Shown: positions 26,311-36,958, counted from the stretch's first letter. The stretch is 64,000 bases of DNA from Rubellicoccus peritrichatus (GCF_033100135.1 NZ_CP136920.1:3467001-3531000); one strand, 5' to 3'. Notes: generated by a model from the letters alone, not told the origin. Numbers and translations: made by a program.

Positions 26311-27198
26311 ATGAGTTTTTTGCCAATACCGGACAAGCCGCTTGATATTGCTCTCTATGACAAGGAGTTGGGTGAGGTCGATTTTCGCCAGATCAATAAG
26401 CATACAGGCGAAGTTGTAGCACCGAATCCCTGGCTTCGCTTTGTCCGTGAGGCGGAAGATCTTCATATCGCAATGTACACAGATCGGTCTTTGGAGCAGG
26501 TGCTTTCTACTTCACATCAGGTGAAAGTTGCCTGGTTGTTGGAATCACCTCAATTGATGTCAAAACCGTACCGGGCGTTAAAGAAACTGGAGAAGCACTT
26601 TGATCGGATCTTTACCTTCAGCGAAAGTCTCCTGAAAAGGGGGCGTCCGTATCAAATGTGTGTTGGTGGCGGTTCCTGGATTGCGGATCATGATTGGTCA
26701 ATGCATCCTAAAAGCAGGAATATCTCGATCATCGCCTCTACTAAAAAGTACCTACCGGGGCATAAGTTGCGCTTTGCCATGGTTGATCGTTTTCGTGATT
26801 CTATTGATGGTCTTTTTGGTCAGGCCTTTGAGCCTGTCGACCGAAAGATTGATGGCATGCGGGATTTCCGGTTCTCGATCGCCATAGAGAATTGCAAAGA
26901 AGACTTTTACTTTTCAGAGAAGCTGATTGATTGCTTTGCGACAGCGACAATTCCAATTTATTGGGGCTGCCCTTCCATCGCTCGCTTTTTTGATCCGCAA
27001 GGCATTATTGCCTTCAATAAACCCGCCGACTTAGACAAGATTATACCGCAGTTGGGAGCTGAGTATTATGAACGTTGTTTACCAGCTATACGACGAAACT
27101 TTACCCGGGCAAAAGCATTTCAAATGGTGGAGAGTAATCTCTATGCCGGACTCCATGGTTGGAGCATGCAGGGCCCTCTGATTGAGGCACTCAAATGA
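26311..27198 (+). CDS. Second GT10-like glycosyltransferase
   Basis: This 295-residue protein has the same C-terminal design as its neighbour: FRFSIAIENCKEDFYFSEKL and then IDCFATATIPIYWGCPSI. It lacks the WPGYTTEK wording and has FYFSEKL instead, as seen in more distant GT10 proteins. The start ATG at 26311 is 12 bases after the previous stop. The two tandem genes probably add successive or alternative residues to one glycan. Confidence 0.78.
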   Translation: MSFLPIPDKPLDIALYDKELGEVDFRQINKHTGEVVAPNPWLRFVREAEDLHIAMYTDRSLEQVLSTSHQVKVAWLLESPQLMSKPYRALKKLEKHFDRIFTFSESLLKRGRPYQMCVGGGSWIADHDWSMHPKSRNISIIASTKKYLPGHKLRFAMVDRFRDSIDGLFGQAFEPVDRKIDGMRDFRFSIAIENCKEDFYFSEKLIDCFATATIPIYWGCPSIARFFDPQGIIAFNKPADLDKIIPQLGAEYYERCLPAIRRNFTRAKAFQMVESNLYAGLHGWSMQGPLIEALK

Positions 27199-27202
27199 AC
27201 CC

Positions 27203-27961
27203 TCAATAATAGGAAGACCGTTCAGGGATCTCTCCTTCGGCATTGCGCAAATTTTCATCATAGCTGTAGCGTTCCTTCAGGTTCTTCAGCTTATCATATG
27301 GTTTTTCCCATATCTTACGAGTTGCGCGTCGATAAACTTCCTCGCCGTTATGGTTTTTGAGGGTAATCGAGTAACCTTTGTAACGGAAGCCGAAGCTGTC
27401 ATCATAGGCATCGTCGTCATCCATCCAGAAACTGGTGGTTCTTTCACCCTCCCATTCTTGAGTTTCTTTACGGGGCAAATGTTCAAATTCAAACTCCTGA
27501 ACATCAAGAACCGCATAATTTCTGTTGTTGGTGAAATCCACCGCTATTATAGCGAGGACTCCTTTCACGTTCCTGAAATCTTTTTCGAATTCCTTATTGG
27601 TAAATTTGACTGTTGGAGTGATATTCTCAGACTTGTATCGCCAGTATTGGCTGCCGCTTTTGTTTAAGTCCTTTTTAACGCCGACATAGACTTCGAAATT
27701 ATCCGTTAATTCAAGTCTTACACTGATATCAGTCAGCCACTTGTTAATATAGCTTTGATCTGCCTCGACAAAGTAGTCGATTGGGTAGGTGTAGTGTTTG
27801 CTGACGTTGGGAATTTGAATTGTGACTTTCCCATCTTCAACTTTAACGATTTTAGCCTGGGTCGACCGGCCGTCGTTGTTGGTGAATTCTCGATAATCTT
27901 GCCCTCGGCAAATGCAGACAAACGCAAGAAGAAGTATAGTTATGGCATATGATGGCTTCAT
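27203..27961 (-). CDS. Secreted SHD1-like protein
   Basis: The protein has 252 residues with a signal peptide (hydrophobic about 5-18, ending CICRGQ). An SHD1-like module (SLA1 homology 1) spans about 22-68 as YREFTNNDGRSTQAKIVKVEDGKV followed by YPIDYFVEADQSYI. The remainder is beta-rich. SHD1 modules are common in secreted proteins of Planctomycetes and Verrucomicrobiota, usually of unknown function. The gene converges on the GT10 pair with 4 bases between. Confidence 0.72.
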   Translation of the reverse strand: MKPSYAITILLLAFVCICRGQDYREFTNNDGRSTQAKIVKVEDGKVTIQIPNVSKHYTYPIDYFVEADQSYINKWLTDISVRLELTDNFEVYVGVKKDLNKSGSQYWRYKSENITPTVKFTNKEFEKDFRNVKGVLAIIAVDFTNNRNYAVLDVQEFEFEHLPRKETQEWEGERTTSFWMDDDDAYDDSFGFRYKGYSITLKNHNGEEVYRRATRKIWEKPYDKLKNLKERYSYDENLRNAEGEIPERSSYY

Positions 27962-28196
27962 AAATGTGTACTAAAAATGCCAATTTAGCTATAGACAAGG
28001 AAAATTTGATTTGAGCACGAATTCAGAAGAACTTCTAACCTCATCATCTTTCTCTAATACTTCTTTTGAGGATTTTGCCTTTTTATTGTGGACTATAACG
28101 TTCACTGACAAGAGCATGTTCTGGAGCAAGCTACTTCTCAATTAAGGACTTGCGCAATTTTAACCACAATCAAACTCAAGCACTTCTAAGTTACTA

Positions 28197-30011
28197 ATGG
28201 TTGCAGCATTAAAACTCCGTACAGACGCACCAACAAGCCACAAAGCCCTCCTGAAATGGATAGAAAAAATGGTGGAAATGTGTACTCCCGATCAAGTTCA
28301 CTGGTGCGATGGGTCGCAGGAAGAAGCGGATGCGCTATTCGCCATGATGATGGAACAGGGCATGTGCACCAAGCTCAACGAAGCAAAGCGGCCAAATAGT
28401 TACCTCTTTCGCAGTGATCCGCGCGATGTCGCTCGGGTTGAAAGCCGTACTTTTATTTGCAGTGTCAATAAAGACGATGCTGGTCCGACCAACAATTGGG
28501 AGGAGCCGCGTAAGATGCGTCACAAGATGAAGGATCTTTTCAACCGCTGCATGCGGGGCCGCACCATGTATATTGTCCCCTTTAGCATGGGGCCGGTGGG
28601 CGGGCCCATTTCGCAGATCGGTGTCGAAGTAACCGACTCGCCTTATGTTGTCGTCAACATGCGTATCATGACCCGGATGGGGCAGGCGGCTTTGGAAGCT
28701 CTGGGGCAAGACGGCTTTTTTGTGCCGTGTCTGCATTCTGTTGGTTGTCCACTTGAGCCTGGTGAAAAAGATGTTATCTGGCCCTGCAATCCTGAGAATA
28801 CACATATTGTACATTTTCCGGAGGAGCGGACGATTGTTTCTTTTGGCTCAGGCTATGGGGGCAATGCGCTGCTGGGCAAAAAATGTTTTGCACTGAGGAT
28901 TGCATCGACCATGGCTCGTGATGAGGGTTGGCTGGCCGAACACATGTTGATCCTTGGAGTTAAGGAGCCGTCTGGGAGGAAGACTTATGTGACTGCGGCA
29001 TTTCCAAGTGCTTGTGGTAAAACGAATTTCGCAATGCTGATTCCGCCAAAGGAGCTGGAGGGATATGAAGTCACTTGTGTTGGTGATGATATCGCCTGGA
29101 TTAAGCCAGGTGAAGATGGCCAGCTTTATGCGATTAATCCCGAGGCTGGTTTCTTCGGCGTTGCTCCAGGGACTTCCATGGACACCAATCCCAATGCCAT
29201 GCTTTCCTGTGCGAAGGACAGCATCTTTACCAACGTTGCTTTAACGGATGATGGCGATGTCTGGTGGGAGGGTATGACCAAGGAAACTCCAGACCATTTG
29301 ATCGATTGGAAAGGCAATGACTGGACGCCTGCAAGTGAGTCTGTTTCTTCACATCCGAACAGCCGCTTTACTGCTCCTGCGGCCAACTGTCCGGCCATCG
29401 ACGAGAATTGGGAAAAGCTGGAAGGAGTTCCGATCAATGCGATGATCTTTGGGGGGCGCCGCATGAGTGATATTCCGCTGGTCTTTCAATCCTTTACCTG
29501 GAGTCACGGAGTTTATCTCGGAGCCACAATGGGAAGTGAAAGAACCGCTGCCGCCGAAGGTAAACAGGGCGAATTGAGACGTGATCCGATGGCGATGCTT
29601 CCTTTCTGTGGTTATCACATGGGAGATTACTTCCGCCACTGGCTCAAGATTCAGAAGAGCCTGGAGAAGACGCCACGTATCTTCCATGTCAACTGGTTCC
29701 GTCGAGACGATAATGGCGAATGGCTCTGGCCCGGCTTCAGTGATAACATGCGGGTGCTTAAGTGGTGTGTCGAACGTTCCAATGGCCGCGCATTTGCCAA
29801 GGAAACGCCGGTTGGCTGGATGCCGCGCTTCGAGGATATTGACTGGCGAGGACTGGATTTCACTGAAGAGCAATGGAATGAGCTGATGGCTTATGACCGG
29901 GATAGGCTTAAGTTGCAGACTTTGAGTCATGAAGAACTTTTCCTTCAGCTTTTCGAGCACTTGCCTAAAGAACTTATATTTGAGCGCGAATTGTTGATTT
30001 CACGATTGTAA
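28197..30011 (+). CDS. pckG: Phosphoenolpyruvate carboxykinase (GTP)
   Basis: The protein has 604 residues, the usual length of the GTP-dependent form. [13 protein letters not shown] (about 268-280) is the kinase-1 loop with the reactive Cys of this class. VGDDIAWI supplies the metal-binding aspartates, and [13 protein letters not shown] and FSMGPVG are also family wording. It converts oxaloacetate and GTP to PEP, the first committed step of gluconeogenesis, or works in reverse. It is preceded by about 230 bases of AT-rich sequence without a gene and followed by a clear terminator. Confidence 0.96.
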   Translation: MVAALKLRTDAPTSHKALLKWIEKMVEMCTPDQVHWCDGSQEEADALFAMMMEQGMCTKLNEAKRPNSYLFRSDPRDVARVESRTFICSVNKDDAGPTNNWEEPRKMRHKMKDLFNRCMRGRTMYIVPFSMGPVGGPISQIGVEVTDSPYVVVNMRIMTRMGQAALEALGQDGFFVPCLHSVGCPLEPGEKDVIWPCNPENTHIVHFPEERTIVSFGSGYGGNALLGKKCFALRIASTMARDEGWLAEHMLILGVKEPSGRKTYVTAAFPSACGKTNFAMLIPPKELEGYEVTCVGDDIAWIKPGEDGQLYAINPEAGFFGVAPGTSMDTNPNAMLSCAKDSIFTNVALTDDGDVWWEGMTKETPDHLIDWKGNDWTPASESVSSHPNSRFTAPAANCPAIDENWEKLEGVPINAMIFGGRRMSDIPLVFQSFTWSHGVYLGATMGSERTAAAEGKQGELRRDPMAMLPFCGYHMGDYFRHWLKIQKSLEKTPRIFHVNWFRRDDNGEWLWPGFSDNMRVLKWCVERSNGRAFAKETPVGWMPRFEDIDWRGLDFTEEQWNELMAYDRDRLKLQTLSHEELFLQLFEHLPKELIFERELLISRL

Positions 30012-30031
30012 GTCAGTTTTGCCATCGAGAC

Positions 30032-30071
30032 ACTGAGAGGAATTCCTATGGGATTTCCTCTCAGTATTTTC
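30032..30071 (+). terminator. Rho-independent terminator of pckG
   Basis: A perfect 11-bp stem (ACTGAGAGGAA / TTCCTCTCAGT) with a 12-base loop is followed by ATTTTCT. It lies 20 bases after the pckG stop and ends directly before the GTG of the next gene, leaving that gene without its own leader. Confidence 0.8.
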
Positions 30072-30072
30072 T

Positions 30073-30918
30073 GTGCTTTCGAATAAGGTAAAATGTGATC
30101 ACTGTGGTGTTTTCTTCAACACTCTGGATGAGGATGCACATTTTTGCTGCAAGGGCTGCGCCTCTGTCTACCAACTGATCCATGAGAGTGGCTTCGGTCA
30201 CTTTTACGACCTTGAGACTGAAAGACTTGGTCCGTTACGTGAAAAGCCTTTCATGGAACGGGATCTTGGATGGCTTCATCAATCGATCACAAAGGCAAAA
30301 GAAGCTGGAAATCGATCCGGATTGCTGCGGATTGTTCTTTGGATTGAACGACCAATCGATGAAGGCACGAGCTGGCTGGTCCGAGAGTTATTTACGAAAC
30401 AAGGCGGACAACAGTTACAATTAGACCAGCACGAAGGGCGGTTGGATGTATGCTGGATAATAGGGCATTTTGATCCAGTTGTTTTTGCTAAAGAGCTTCA
30501 ACGCTATGGCATCCTTGTTCTACCCGCAAAGGTGTCATCTGCGAAAGAGGATCACTCGCTGAAATTTCGACTCGGCTTTTGCGGTGCCTTTTCTCTCGGG
30601 GTGATTCTTTTTTCAATACCGCAATATCTTGGAATTGAAGGAGAATTTGCGCCGAGCATGCTTTTTTCGATGTTGGTGGCTCTATTTGCAACGCTGTCCT
30701 TCGTCGTTGGTGCTTCTTATTTCATCGCACCCGTTATGAAAGCAGCCCGTCATCGTCGCTTTCATACTGACCTCCCTGTTGCGATTATAATCTCTATTAC
30801 CATTATCATTTCATACTTTGATTGGGCCAATGGGGCAAATTGGCTGATCGGTTTCGATTTTACTTCCGGCCTGATTTTCCTTTTACTCCTCTGGCGTTGG
30901 TTGAGACGCAGCAAATAA
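30073..30918 (+). CDS. P1B-ATPase-like protein lacking the catalytic half (CcoI/FixI-like N-terminus)
   Basis: This 281-residue protein matches the N-terminal half of CcoI/FixI-type copper-exporting ATPases. The first about 75 residues have the metal-site pattern C-x2-C...C-x3-C (CDHCG, CCKGC) followed by VYQLI and GFGHFYDL. A degenerate HMA-like fold covers about 80-155. Four helices follow, the last pair as [15 protein letters not shown] and [15 protein letters not shown], which equal helices 3 and 4 of the P1B core. The actuator, DKTGT and ATP-binding parts are absent and no continuation is seen downstream. The only start is a GTG directly after the pckG terminator. It is either a decaying gene or a non-pumping membrane copper protein. 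Confidence 0.72.
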   Translation: MLSNKVKCDHCGVFFNTLDEDAHFCCKGCASVYQLIHESGFGHFYDLETERLGPLREKPFMERDLGWLHQSITKAKEAGNRSGLLRIVLWIERPIDEGTSWLVRELFTKQGGQQLQLDQHEGRLDVCWIIGHFDPVVFAKELQRYGILVLPAKVSSAKEDHSLKFRLGFCGAFSLGVILFSIPQYLGIEGEFAPSMLFSMLVALFATLSFVVGASYFIAPVMKAARHRRFHTDLPVAIIISITIIISYFDWANGANWLIGFDFTSGLIFLLLLWRWLRRSK

Positions 30919-30942
30919 TGTAATCGGCTTTGTTCTTATCTT

Positions 30943-31019
30943 GGTAGCGGTCAGCTTCCTCGCTGACCACACTTGTTGCCTCTTAGCGCGTATGTCCAGC
31001 GGGGACGCTGGACTCTACC
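30943..31019. repeat. 77-bp GGTAG...CTACC element with two hairpins
   Basis: Short ends GGTAG and CTACC enclose two perfect 7-bp hairpins: GGTCAGC/GCTGACC (30949-30968) and GTCCAGC/GCTGGAC (30994-31013). The ends match the palindrome at 10309-10392, so the two may belong to one family. It lies between the P1B-like gene and the aldo/keto reductase and explains the spurious N-terminal extension of the latter frame. Confidence 0.6.
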
Positions 31020-31087
31020 TGTTTAGAAAGCGTATCTCTTTCATCAAAGCATTTGTCTTTTTCTGGTCTCTGTGTATCGCTGTCTGC

Positions 31088-32107
31088 ATGAATTCAAGAC
31101 GTCTGGGAAGTAGTGGTATCTTTGTTTCGGAAATCTGCCTTGGCACGATGACTTTCGGTGCTCAGCTGGAAGAGAAAGCTTCTTTTGAGGTGATGGATCA
31201 TGCCTATGAAAATGGCATTGATTTTCTCGATACTGCGGAAATTTATCCTGTGCCACCCGAAATCAAGTATGTTCATCGGACTGAAGAGATTGTTGGTAAA
31301 TGGCTTAAAGACAAGGATCGCAGTTCGGTTATCATAGCGACCAAAGTCGTCGGCCCCGGGCATGGTTGGTTCCGGCCTCCCGTGCGCAATGGAACGACAA
31401 CGCTCGACCGCCATCACATTCGCCTTGCGATTGAGGGGAGTCTTAAGCGGCTGCAGACTGACTACGTTGATCTCTATCAAACCCATTGGCAGGATCATGA
31501 TTTTGGTTACGAAGAAACGCTTGAGGCTCTGACGGAACTGAAACAAGAGGGGAAGGTTAGAATGATTGGTTCCTCAAACGAAAATGAATGGGGTGCCATG
31601 AAAGCCTTGCAGGTTGCGAAGGAAAAAGGCTACTCACGCTATGAAACGATTCAAAATAATTTCTCAATCAACAATCGTCGTTTTGAAGATGCCCTTGGTG
31701 AGATTTGTCGTCGCGAAGGGATGAGCCTCTTGCCTTACTCTCCAATTGGCGGCGGGGTTCTCAGTGGCAAATACAATGATGGCAAACTTCCGGATGGTGC
31801 ACGTTTTACGAAGTACATTAAGCAGGGAGGGGAACGCCAAAGAGAAATGAGTAAGCGCTTTGTCAATGACAAGACCCTGGCAACGACCGCTGAGCTCATG
31901 ACGCTGGCTGAAGAGAATGGTATGGATGTTGTGACCCTCGCGGTCGCCTGGAGTAAACAACACGACTTCGTTGCATCCACAATTATTGGAGCCAATTCTG
32001 TCGAGCAACTCAAGCCAAGCCTCGCAGCTGCAGACCTCAAACTATCCGACGATGTACTTAAAAGAATTGATGCAATTAGTGCCAAGTATCCTTACCCAAT
32101 GGGATAG
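31088..32107 (+). CDS. Aldo/keto reductase (Tas-like)
   Basis: The protein has 339 residues from the ATG at 31088 ([24 protein letters not shown]), where family homology starts. It is a TIM-barrel NADPH-dependent reductase. The catalytic Asp and Tyr are in [10 protein letters not shown], the Lys in IIATKV and the His in QTHWQDHD. The C-terminal [18 protein letters not shown] binds the cofactor phosphate. The length and the insert after the Tyr resemble Tas-type proteins. The substrate is unknown. Confidence 0.87.
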   Translation: MNSRRLGSSGIFVSEICLGTMTFGAQLEEKASFEVMDHAYENGIDFLDTAEIYPVPPEIKYVHRTEEIVGKWLKDKDRSSVIIATKVVGPGHGWFRPPVRNGTTTLDRHHIRLAIEGSLKRLQTDYVDLYQTHWQDHDFGYEETLEALTELKQEGKVRMIGSSNENEWGAMKALQVAKEKGYSRYETIQNNFSINNRRFEDALGEICRREGMSLLPYSPIGGGVLSGKYNDGKLPDGARFTKYIKQGGERQREMSKRFVNDKTLATTAELMTLAEENGMDVVTLAVAWSKQHDFVASTIIGANSVEQLKPSLAAADLKLSDDVLKRIDAISAKYPYPMG

Positions 32108-32486
32108 AACTTTATCTGTGATAGAACAATGCGTTTCACCTGTTTGATGAAGTGCAAGATGACAATAAAGATAAAAGTTATTAAAAACAGTTACTAGAAT
32201 AGGCCTGCGTCTATAGGGTAAATCCAGGATGAATCCAGCGCATGTTACATGCATAGATATTCAAATTATTGAGATGCTCCATTGAATTCCGCCTGCTTTC
32301 TTTGGAATGTCTTTATAGTGTAACGCGGCTCATTATTTATCCGGAAAAAATTACGACTATATCGAATTACTTCAAGATGGTTTACATGTGTAAACTTGTA
32401 GTTCGTTGTCTCAACTACAATCGAGATCAAGGTGTCGTCAGATAACATTCATTTTTCAATCTCTTAACTACTAAACTATAATATAA
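32108..32486. other. AT-rich intergenic region without a gene
   Basis: About 380 bases that are visibly AT-rich. The short open frames inside lack any recognisable content. The right end should hold the promoter of the PEP-CTERM gene. Confidence 0.5.
32477..32482 (+). promoter_or_regulatory. TATAAT box very close to the PEP-CTERM start
   Basis: A consensus TATAAT lies four bases before the ATG at 32487 and there is no Shine-Dalgarno. If it is a real -10 box, transcription would begin at or after the ATG, so either the message is leaderless from a slightly later start or the match is chance in AT-rich DNA. No good -35 box is seen 17 bases upstream. Confidence 0.3.
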
Positions 32487-33065
32487 ATGAAACTATCAGG
32501 CATTAGATTCGCTATGGTATTTGCCCTCTCCGGAATCTGCGGAACACAGGCAAACGCCGCCCTCAACTATTCAGTCGATACGACGAACAAGCTGTTTATT
32601 CTTGACGGTTCGGCTACAGGAACACCTTTCGACCTTGCGGGTACGGGGGCCTTGGGATGGGGCGTGGATGATATTGTTGGATCAGATATTGACATAGACT
32701 TTCAAAGTTCCTTCACGGGAACCGCTGACAGCTCGTCAAGCACGATCACAACTTTAGGGTTTAGGGCTGCACAAGGGCTGGCTAGTGGGAGATCTATAGG
32801 GTTTAGCCTCGGTCTTGATAACGCATCCAGCACTACGATTACGTTATCGAACGTGACTTTTGACTACAGTGGCTTCAATGCTACCAACATTGCGTCCATT
32901 GACGCATTGGCCAGTTCACAAGAAACCCTCCTTCTAATGCCTGGCACCGGGTTTGGTAATATCACTTATAGTCCAATTCCAGAACCCGCATACTATGCCA
33001 GTGCATTTGCACTAGGCCTTCTGGCTTTAGCGCAGGCTCGCAGAGTCATTAACAAAAAGCGCTAA
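32487..33065 (+). CDS. PEP-CTERM sorting domain protein
   Basis: The protein has 192 residues. A signal peptide covers about residues 1-25 (GTQANAA cleavage region). The middle (about 26-160) is Ser/Thr/Gly-rich and beta-like, with no enzyme motif. The C-terminus is a PEP-CTERM signal: IPEPAYYASAF, a hydrophobic helix and a basic end QARRVINKKR. Such proteins are processed by an exosortase and often linked to exopolysaccharide. No exosortase gene is in the window. It is a single gene with its own terminator. Confidence 0.85.
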   Translation: MKLSGIRFAMVFALSGICGTQANAALNYSVDTTNKLFILDGSATGTPFDLAGTGALGWGVDDIVGSDIDIDFQSSFTGTADSSSSTITTLGFRAAQGLASGRSIGFSLGLDNASSTTITLSNVTFDYSGFNATNIASIDALASSQETLLLMPGTGFGNITYSPIPEPAYYASAFALGLLALAQARRVINKKR

Positions 33066-33087
33066 AACAATTCTGGTATTCATTTAG

Positions 33088-33120
33088 AGCCGTTGCCGAA
33101 TGATCGGTAGCGGCTTTTTT
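33088..33120 (+). terminator. Rho-independent terminator after the PEP-CTERM gene
   Basis: AGCCGTTGCCGA and TCGGTAGCGGCT pair with two mismatches around ATGA and are followed by TTTTTT. Confidence 0.8.
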
Positions 33121-33228
33121 GTGCATAGACTACAGTATTTGTACGAGCTGAAACCACAGGTTGGAGACATTTAGAAGGGACAGCATAATGATGAATAATA
33201 TTTTATTATAAGAATTTTTATTTTTCTA

Positions 33229-33540
33229 TCGCAAAGACGCCAAGGCGCAAAGAGACCCTAACCACAGAGATCATAAAAGGCACAGAAGCAGTCCGATCTT
33301 TAATCCTCATCAAATGCATGGCTTTAATCTATCCGCAGATTATTCAGATGAAGGCAGAGGATTTCTAACAGTAGAATAAAGGAGCGGGGGCATTCCTTCT
33401 CAAACTATTTATAGCCACAGAGGCACAGAGAGCACAGAGCTCGTTTTGGTTAGCCGCAGATGGAACGCGGATTTTCGCTGATAAAAAAAAAGATTGTTTG
33501 AATTCAATCCGCGTTTCATCTGCGTTCATCCGCGGCTAAA
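33229..33540. repeat. Cluster of dispersed intergenic repeats
   Basis: The stretch joins several wordings known to recur between genes in many phyla: 'cgcaaagacgccaaggcgcaaag', 'aaccacagagatc', 'tatccgcagattattcagat' and 'agccacagaggcacagag' followed by 'agcacagag'. The last part (33450-33539) is a large inverted repeat. Its left arm starts TTAGCCGCAGATGGAACGC and its right arm ends GTTCATCCGCGGCTAA. The left arm lacks about ten bases relative to the right. No gene is seen. Confidence 0.6.
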
Positions 33541-34390
33541 TTCTTCTTTTTGCTCTGTATTAATTATGAAAAAACTTAGCTGACATGACACTAAAGCCGC
33601 GCTGTTCAATCAGTTAAAAATAAGTGCACATTTATTCACTTTTTCGTTGCTTTAGAAGCGCTGCTGTGTTCTATTAATTGCATGAACTATTCATCGCCAT
33701 CGAATCGTCTATTGATCACGTTTCTGCCCATGTTTGTGAGCAGGGAAGTCTGCCTTTATGGCGCTTGCCGGAGTGTTCCCGGGCAGGGAGGAACGTCTTT
33801 TTTTACCAGGGAGCGAGCCCGAATGCTGCCTGCTGGAGTGCATCCGATCTAGTGCCTGCCCGGGAGAGCTTAACGCTTAACGCTGAGTGCTGAATGATTA
33901 CTCAGCATTAAGCACTTAGCCTTTCGTTCCCGGGCGAAGCCCCGCTGTTAGTATCGGATGGTACGTCTAGGTGGTCCCGTAGTTGGGATTAAACCGTTTT
34001 GACGACTGCACTTGGCACGAGAGCCGAGTGGGTTGTCCCTTCGGCCACTTACACTCGATTCCGAAAAAACGCGGAGATGTTCTACAGTCATATAAAAGAT
34101 GAAAAGGATATCCAATCTGAATGGAGCGCGCAATGGAGCTTGAGCTTCGGGGTGTGTTGATGAATAGCCGCCGGCATCCGGTGTGTTATAGAGCAGAGTC
34201 AAATCTGACGGATTGTGGATGCTTTGATTTGAAATACAGTTTTCGATCCCTTCAGTCGTTTTACGAGCAACTGAGGCCAGAAATTCGCTTGCGAAGAAAA
34301 CCGATATTTGGGGTTGGCCTTTAACTGTCGAATAATTAGGCCTGATTCCTGCATTTCAATTTAATCTATCCATTTTATTAATTCATCATC
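33541..34390. other. Long intergenic region with structured repeats, no supported gene
   Basis: TTCCCGGGC or its complement occurs three times (near 33776, 33857 and 33926). CATCCGAT near 33838 and ATCGGATG at 33953-33960 form an inverted pair around an inner palindrome (GCTGAGTGCTGAATG and CATTAAGCACTTAGC, 33882-33920). To the right, 33972-34050 holds three adjacent hairpins: TCCC/GGGA, ACTTGGC/GCCGAGT around a 6-base loop, and GTGG/CCAC. This could be a structured RNA or a nested mobile repeat. Short frames here show no protein family. Confidence 0.45.
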
Positions 34391-36910
34391 ATGCCTACAC
34401 CTGCAAAAGCTAAAAAAGCTGCGTCCAAAGCAGCGAAAAAGAAAACCAAAGGATTCAATTTCGACATCGGTTATGATGCCGAGAGTTTGAAAACCTCGAT
34501 TTTGAACCATCTGCGCTTCTCTTTGGCGCGTGATGTCAAAGGCGCCACAACGCGCGACTGGTGGCTGGCTACCTGCTATGCCGTCAAGGATCGGATCCTC
34601 GACCGCTACATGAAGACACAGGCCAAGCACAATAATGAGAACACGCGCCGTGTCTATTATTTGTCACTGGAGTACTTGATGGGGCGCCTGATGGAGAATA
34701 ATCTGGTCAGTGCCGGAGTTTACGATGTGACCCGCGAGGCGCTTGAAGAGTTGGGGCAGGATTTCGACGATATCATCAATGAAGAAGTCGATATGGGCCT
34801 CGGTAATGGTGGCTTGGGCCGCCTGGCTGCATGTTTCCTTGATTCACTGGCCACATTGGAGTATCCGGCCATTGGTTACGGAATCCACTACGAGTTTGGC
34901 CTCTTCCGTCAGGAGTTTGTCAATGGCCATCAGGTCGAGCATCCCGACAATTGGCTGCAAAAGGGGACTCCATGGCAGATCAACCGTCCTGAGTATCAGG
35001 TCGAGGTGCCGATATACGGTCATGTTGAGTATCACTTTAATTCCAAGGGCGATTGGTATCCGCTTTGGGTCAATACCCAGTCCATCATTGGCATGCCATG
35101 GGATATTCCAATCGTGGGTTATGGCGCAAATACGGTCAATTTCCTTCGCTTGTGGGAATCGCGTGCTTCAAACGAGTTTGATCTCGAGGCCTTTAACCGT
35201 GGCGGCTATACCGAGGCAGTCCGCGACAAAGCTGTAAGTGAGACGATTTCCAAGGTGCTTTATCCGAATGATAAAAGTGAGAGCGGTAAGGAGCTGCGAC
35301 TGGTTCAGCAATACTTCTTTGTTGCCTGTTCGCTGCATGACATCATCCGTCGCTATAAGAACTTGAATGAGGGCTGGGGTGACTTCCCAAGCAAGGTTGC
35401 CGTCCAGCTCAACGATACGCATCCGGCAATCGCAGTTCCCGAGTTGATGCGCATTCTGGTTGATGAGGAAGAAATGGACTGGGATGATGCCTGGGCCATT
35501 TGCAGAAATGTCTTTGGCTACACCAATCACACCTTGCTTCCTGAAGCTTTGGAAAAGTGGAGTGTTCCGCTCTTCCAGAAGGTGCTGCCACGCCACCTTC
35601 AGATCATTTTTGAAATCAATCGCCGTTTCCTCGAAGATGAAGTCGAGGCACATTGGCCTGGTGACAACAGCAAGAAGTCGGCACTTTCAATTATCGAAGA
35701 GGGACATCCCAAAATGGTGCGGATGGCTTACCTTGCAGTTGTGGCCAGCAACTCGATCAACGGTGTGGCAGCGCTTCATACGGAGCTGCTGAAGAAGAAT
35801 CTCTTCCATGACTTTGATGAGCTGTATCCAGGCCGTTTCAACAACAAGACCAATGGTATTACACCACGCCGATTCCTCAAGGTCTGCAATCCTGCGCTCT
35901 CTGAACTGATTGCGGAAAAAGTGGGCGAAGACTGGCCAACCAATCTGGATAAGCTGACCGGCCTTGCCAAGTTTGCCGACGATAAGGCCTTCCAAAAGCG
36001 CTTCATGCAAATCAAGCGGGACAACAAAGTCCGGCTGGCGGCGACGATTGAAGTGCTTTGCGGTGTGACAGTGAATCCGGATGCATTGTTCGATGTGCAG
36101 ATCAAGCGTCTTCACGAATACAAGCGCCAGCACCTCTTGCTGCTGCACATTCTGGCCCGTTACCGCGAAATCTTACACAATCCGGATAAGCCGATCGTGC
36201 CACGTGTGATCATCTTTGGCGCGAAGGCGGCGCCGGGCTATGATCTTGCGAAAAACATTATTCTGGCGATCAACAAGATCGGGAAGACAATCAACGAAGA
36301 CCCACGCGTTGGTGATAAGCTCAAGGTGGTCTTTTTGCCGAACTATCGAGTCAGTCTGGCCGAACAAATTGTTCCAGCGGCCGACCTTTCGGAGCAGATT
36401 TCTACTGCTGGTAAGGAAGCTTCCGGTACGGGTAACATGAAGCTGTCACTCAATGGGGCTCTGACGATCGGTACGCTTGATGGTGCCAACGTTGAGATTA
36501 AAGAGGAAGTCGGCGATGAAAACATCTTTATCTTCGGCATGACAGTGGACGAAGTCGAAAAGCTGCGCTCAAGCGGTTACAATCCGTGGGATTTCTACAA
36601 TGAAAACCCGGAGTTGAAGGCGATTGTTGACTGGATGGCTTCCGATACCTTTACCCCAGGTGAGCCATTTGCCCTGGAGCCGGTCAGACGCAGCTTGCTT
36701 GATGGTGGAGATCCGTTTTTTGTCCTGGCCGATTATGCGGCCTATGCCGAAGCCCAGAAAAAGGTGGATGAATGCTTCCTCGATCAGGAGAGATGGGCCA
36801 GGATGGCGATTCTGAATTCAGCTCATATGGGTAAGTTCTCCAGCGATCGAACCATCCATGAATACGCCAGGGACATTTGGAAACTGGAGTCCCTTCCGGT
36901 CGAGAAGTAA
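34391..36910 (+). CDS. glgP: Glycogen/alpha-glucan phosphorylase
   Basis: This 839-residue GT35 enzyme releases glucose-1-phosphate from glycogen or maltodextrin. An N-terminal Lys/Ala-rich extension (about 1-25) precedes the core. The PLP-binding lysine is Lys684 in [17 protein letters not shown]. Other family signatures are [36 protein letters not shown] split by short spacers, and NGITPRRFL. It is complete in length. It is a single gene, closed by a terminator, and pairs functionally with gluconeogenesis through pckG. Confidence 0.95.
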   Translation: MPTPAKAKKAASKAAKKKTKGFNFDIGYDAESLKTSILNHLRFSLARDVKGATTRDWWLATCYAVKDRILDRYMKTQAKHNNENTRRVYYLSLEYLMGRLMENNLVSAGVYDVTREALEELGQDFDDIINEEVDMGLGNGGLGRLAACFLDSLATLEYPAIGYGIHYEFGLFRQEFVNGHQVEHPDNWLQKGTPWQINRPEYQVEVPIYGHVEYHFNSKGDWYPLWVNTQSIIGMPWDIPIVGYGANTVNFLRLWESRASNEFDLEAFNRGGYTEAVRDKAVSETISKVLYPNDKSESGKELRLVQQYFFVACSLHDIIRRYKNLNEGWGDFPSKVAVQLNDTHPAIAVPELMRILVDEEEMDWDDAWAICRNVFGYTNHTLLPEALEKWSVPLFQKVLPRHLQIIFEINRRFLEDEVEAHWPGDNSKKSALSIIEEGHPKMVRMAYLAVVASNSINGVAALHTELLKKNLFHDFDELYPGRFNNKTNGITPRRFLKVCNPALSELIAEKVGEDWPTNLDKLTGLAKFADDKAFQKRFMQIKRDNKVRLAATIEVLCGVTVNPDALFDVQIKRLHEYKRQHLLLLHILARYREILHNPDKPIVPRVIIFGAKAAPGYDLAKNIILAINKIGKTINEDPRVGDKLKVVFLPNYRVSLAEQIVPAADLSEQISTAGKEASGTGNMKLSLNGALTIGTLDGANVEIKEEVGDENIFIFGMTVDEVEKLRSSGYNPWDFYNENPELKAIVDWMASDTFTPGEPFALEPVRRSLLDGGDPFFVLADYAAYAEAQKKVDECFLDQERWARMAILNSAHMGKFSSDRTIHEYARDIWKLESLPVEK

Positions 36911-36929
36911 AAAGTCTATTTACTGGAGC

Positions 36930-36958
36930 AGGGCGTCAAAATGGCGCCTTGTTTTTTT
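36930..36958 (+). terminator. Rho-independent terminator of glgP
   Basis: AGGGCGTC and GGCGCCTT pair (two wobbles) around AAAAT and are followed by GTTTTTTT. Confidence 0.75.

Noticed and set aside
30941-31087. N-terminal extension of the aldo/keto reductase frame
   Set aside because: It translates the GGTAG repeat and has no family similarity; the ATG at 31088 fits homology.
33966-34047. tRNA-like stretch on the reverse strand (AGTGGCCGAAGG and CGGGACCACC)
   Set aside because: The acceptor strands do not pair, the T-arm does not fold and the anticodon stem has a mismatch.
34121-34324. 67-codon frame before glgP
   Set aside because: No family, no start signal and placed in repeat-rich DNA.
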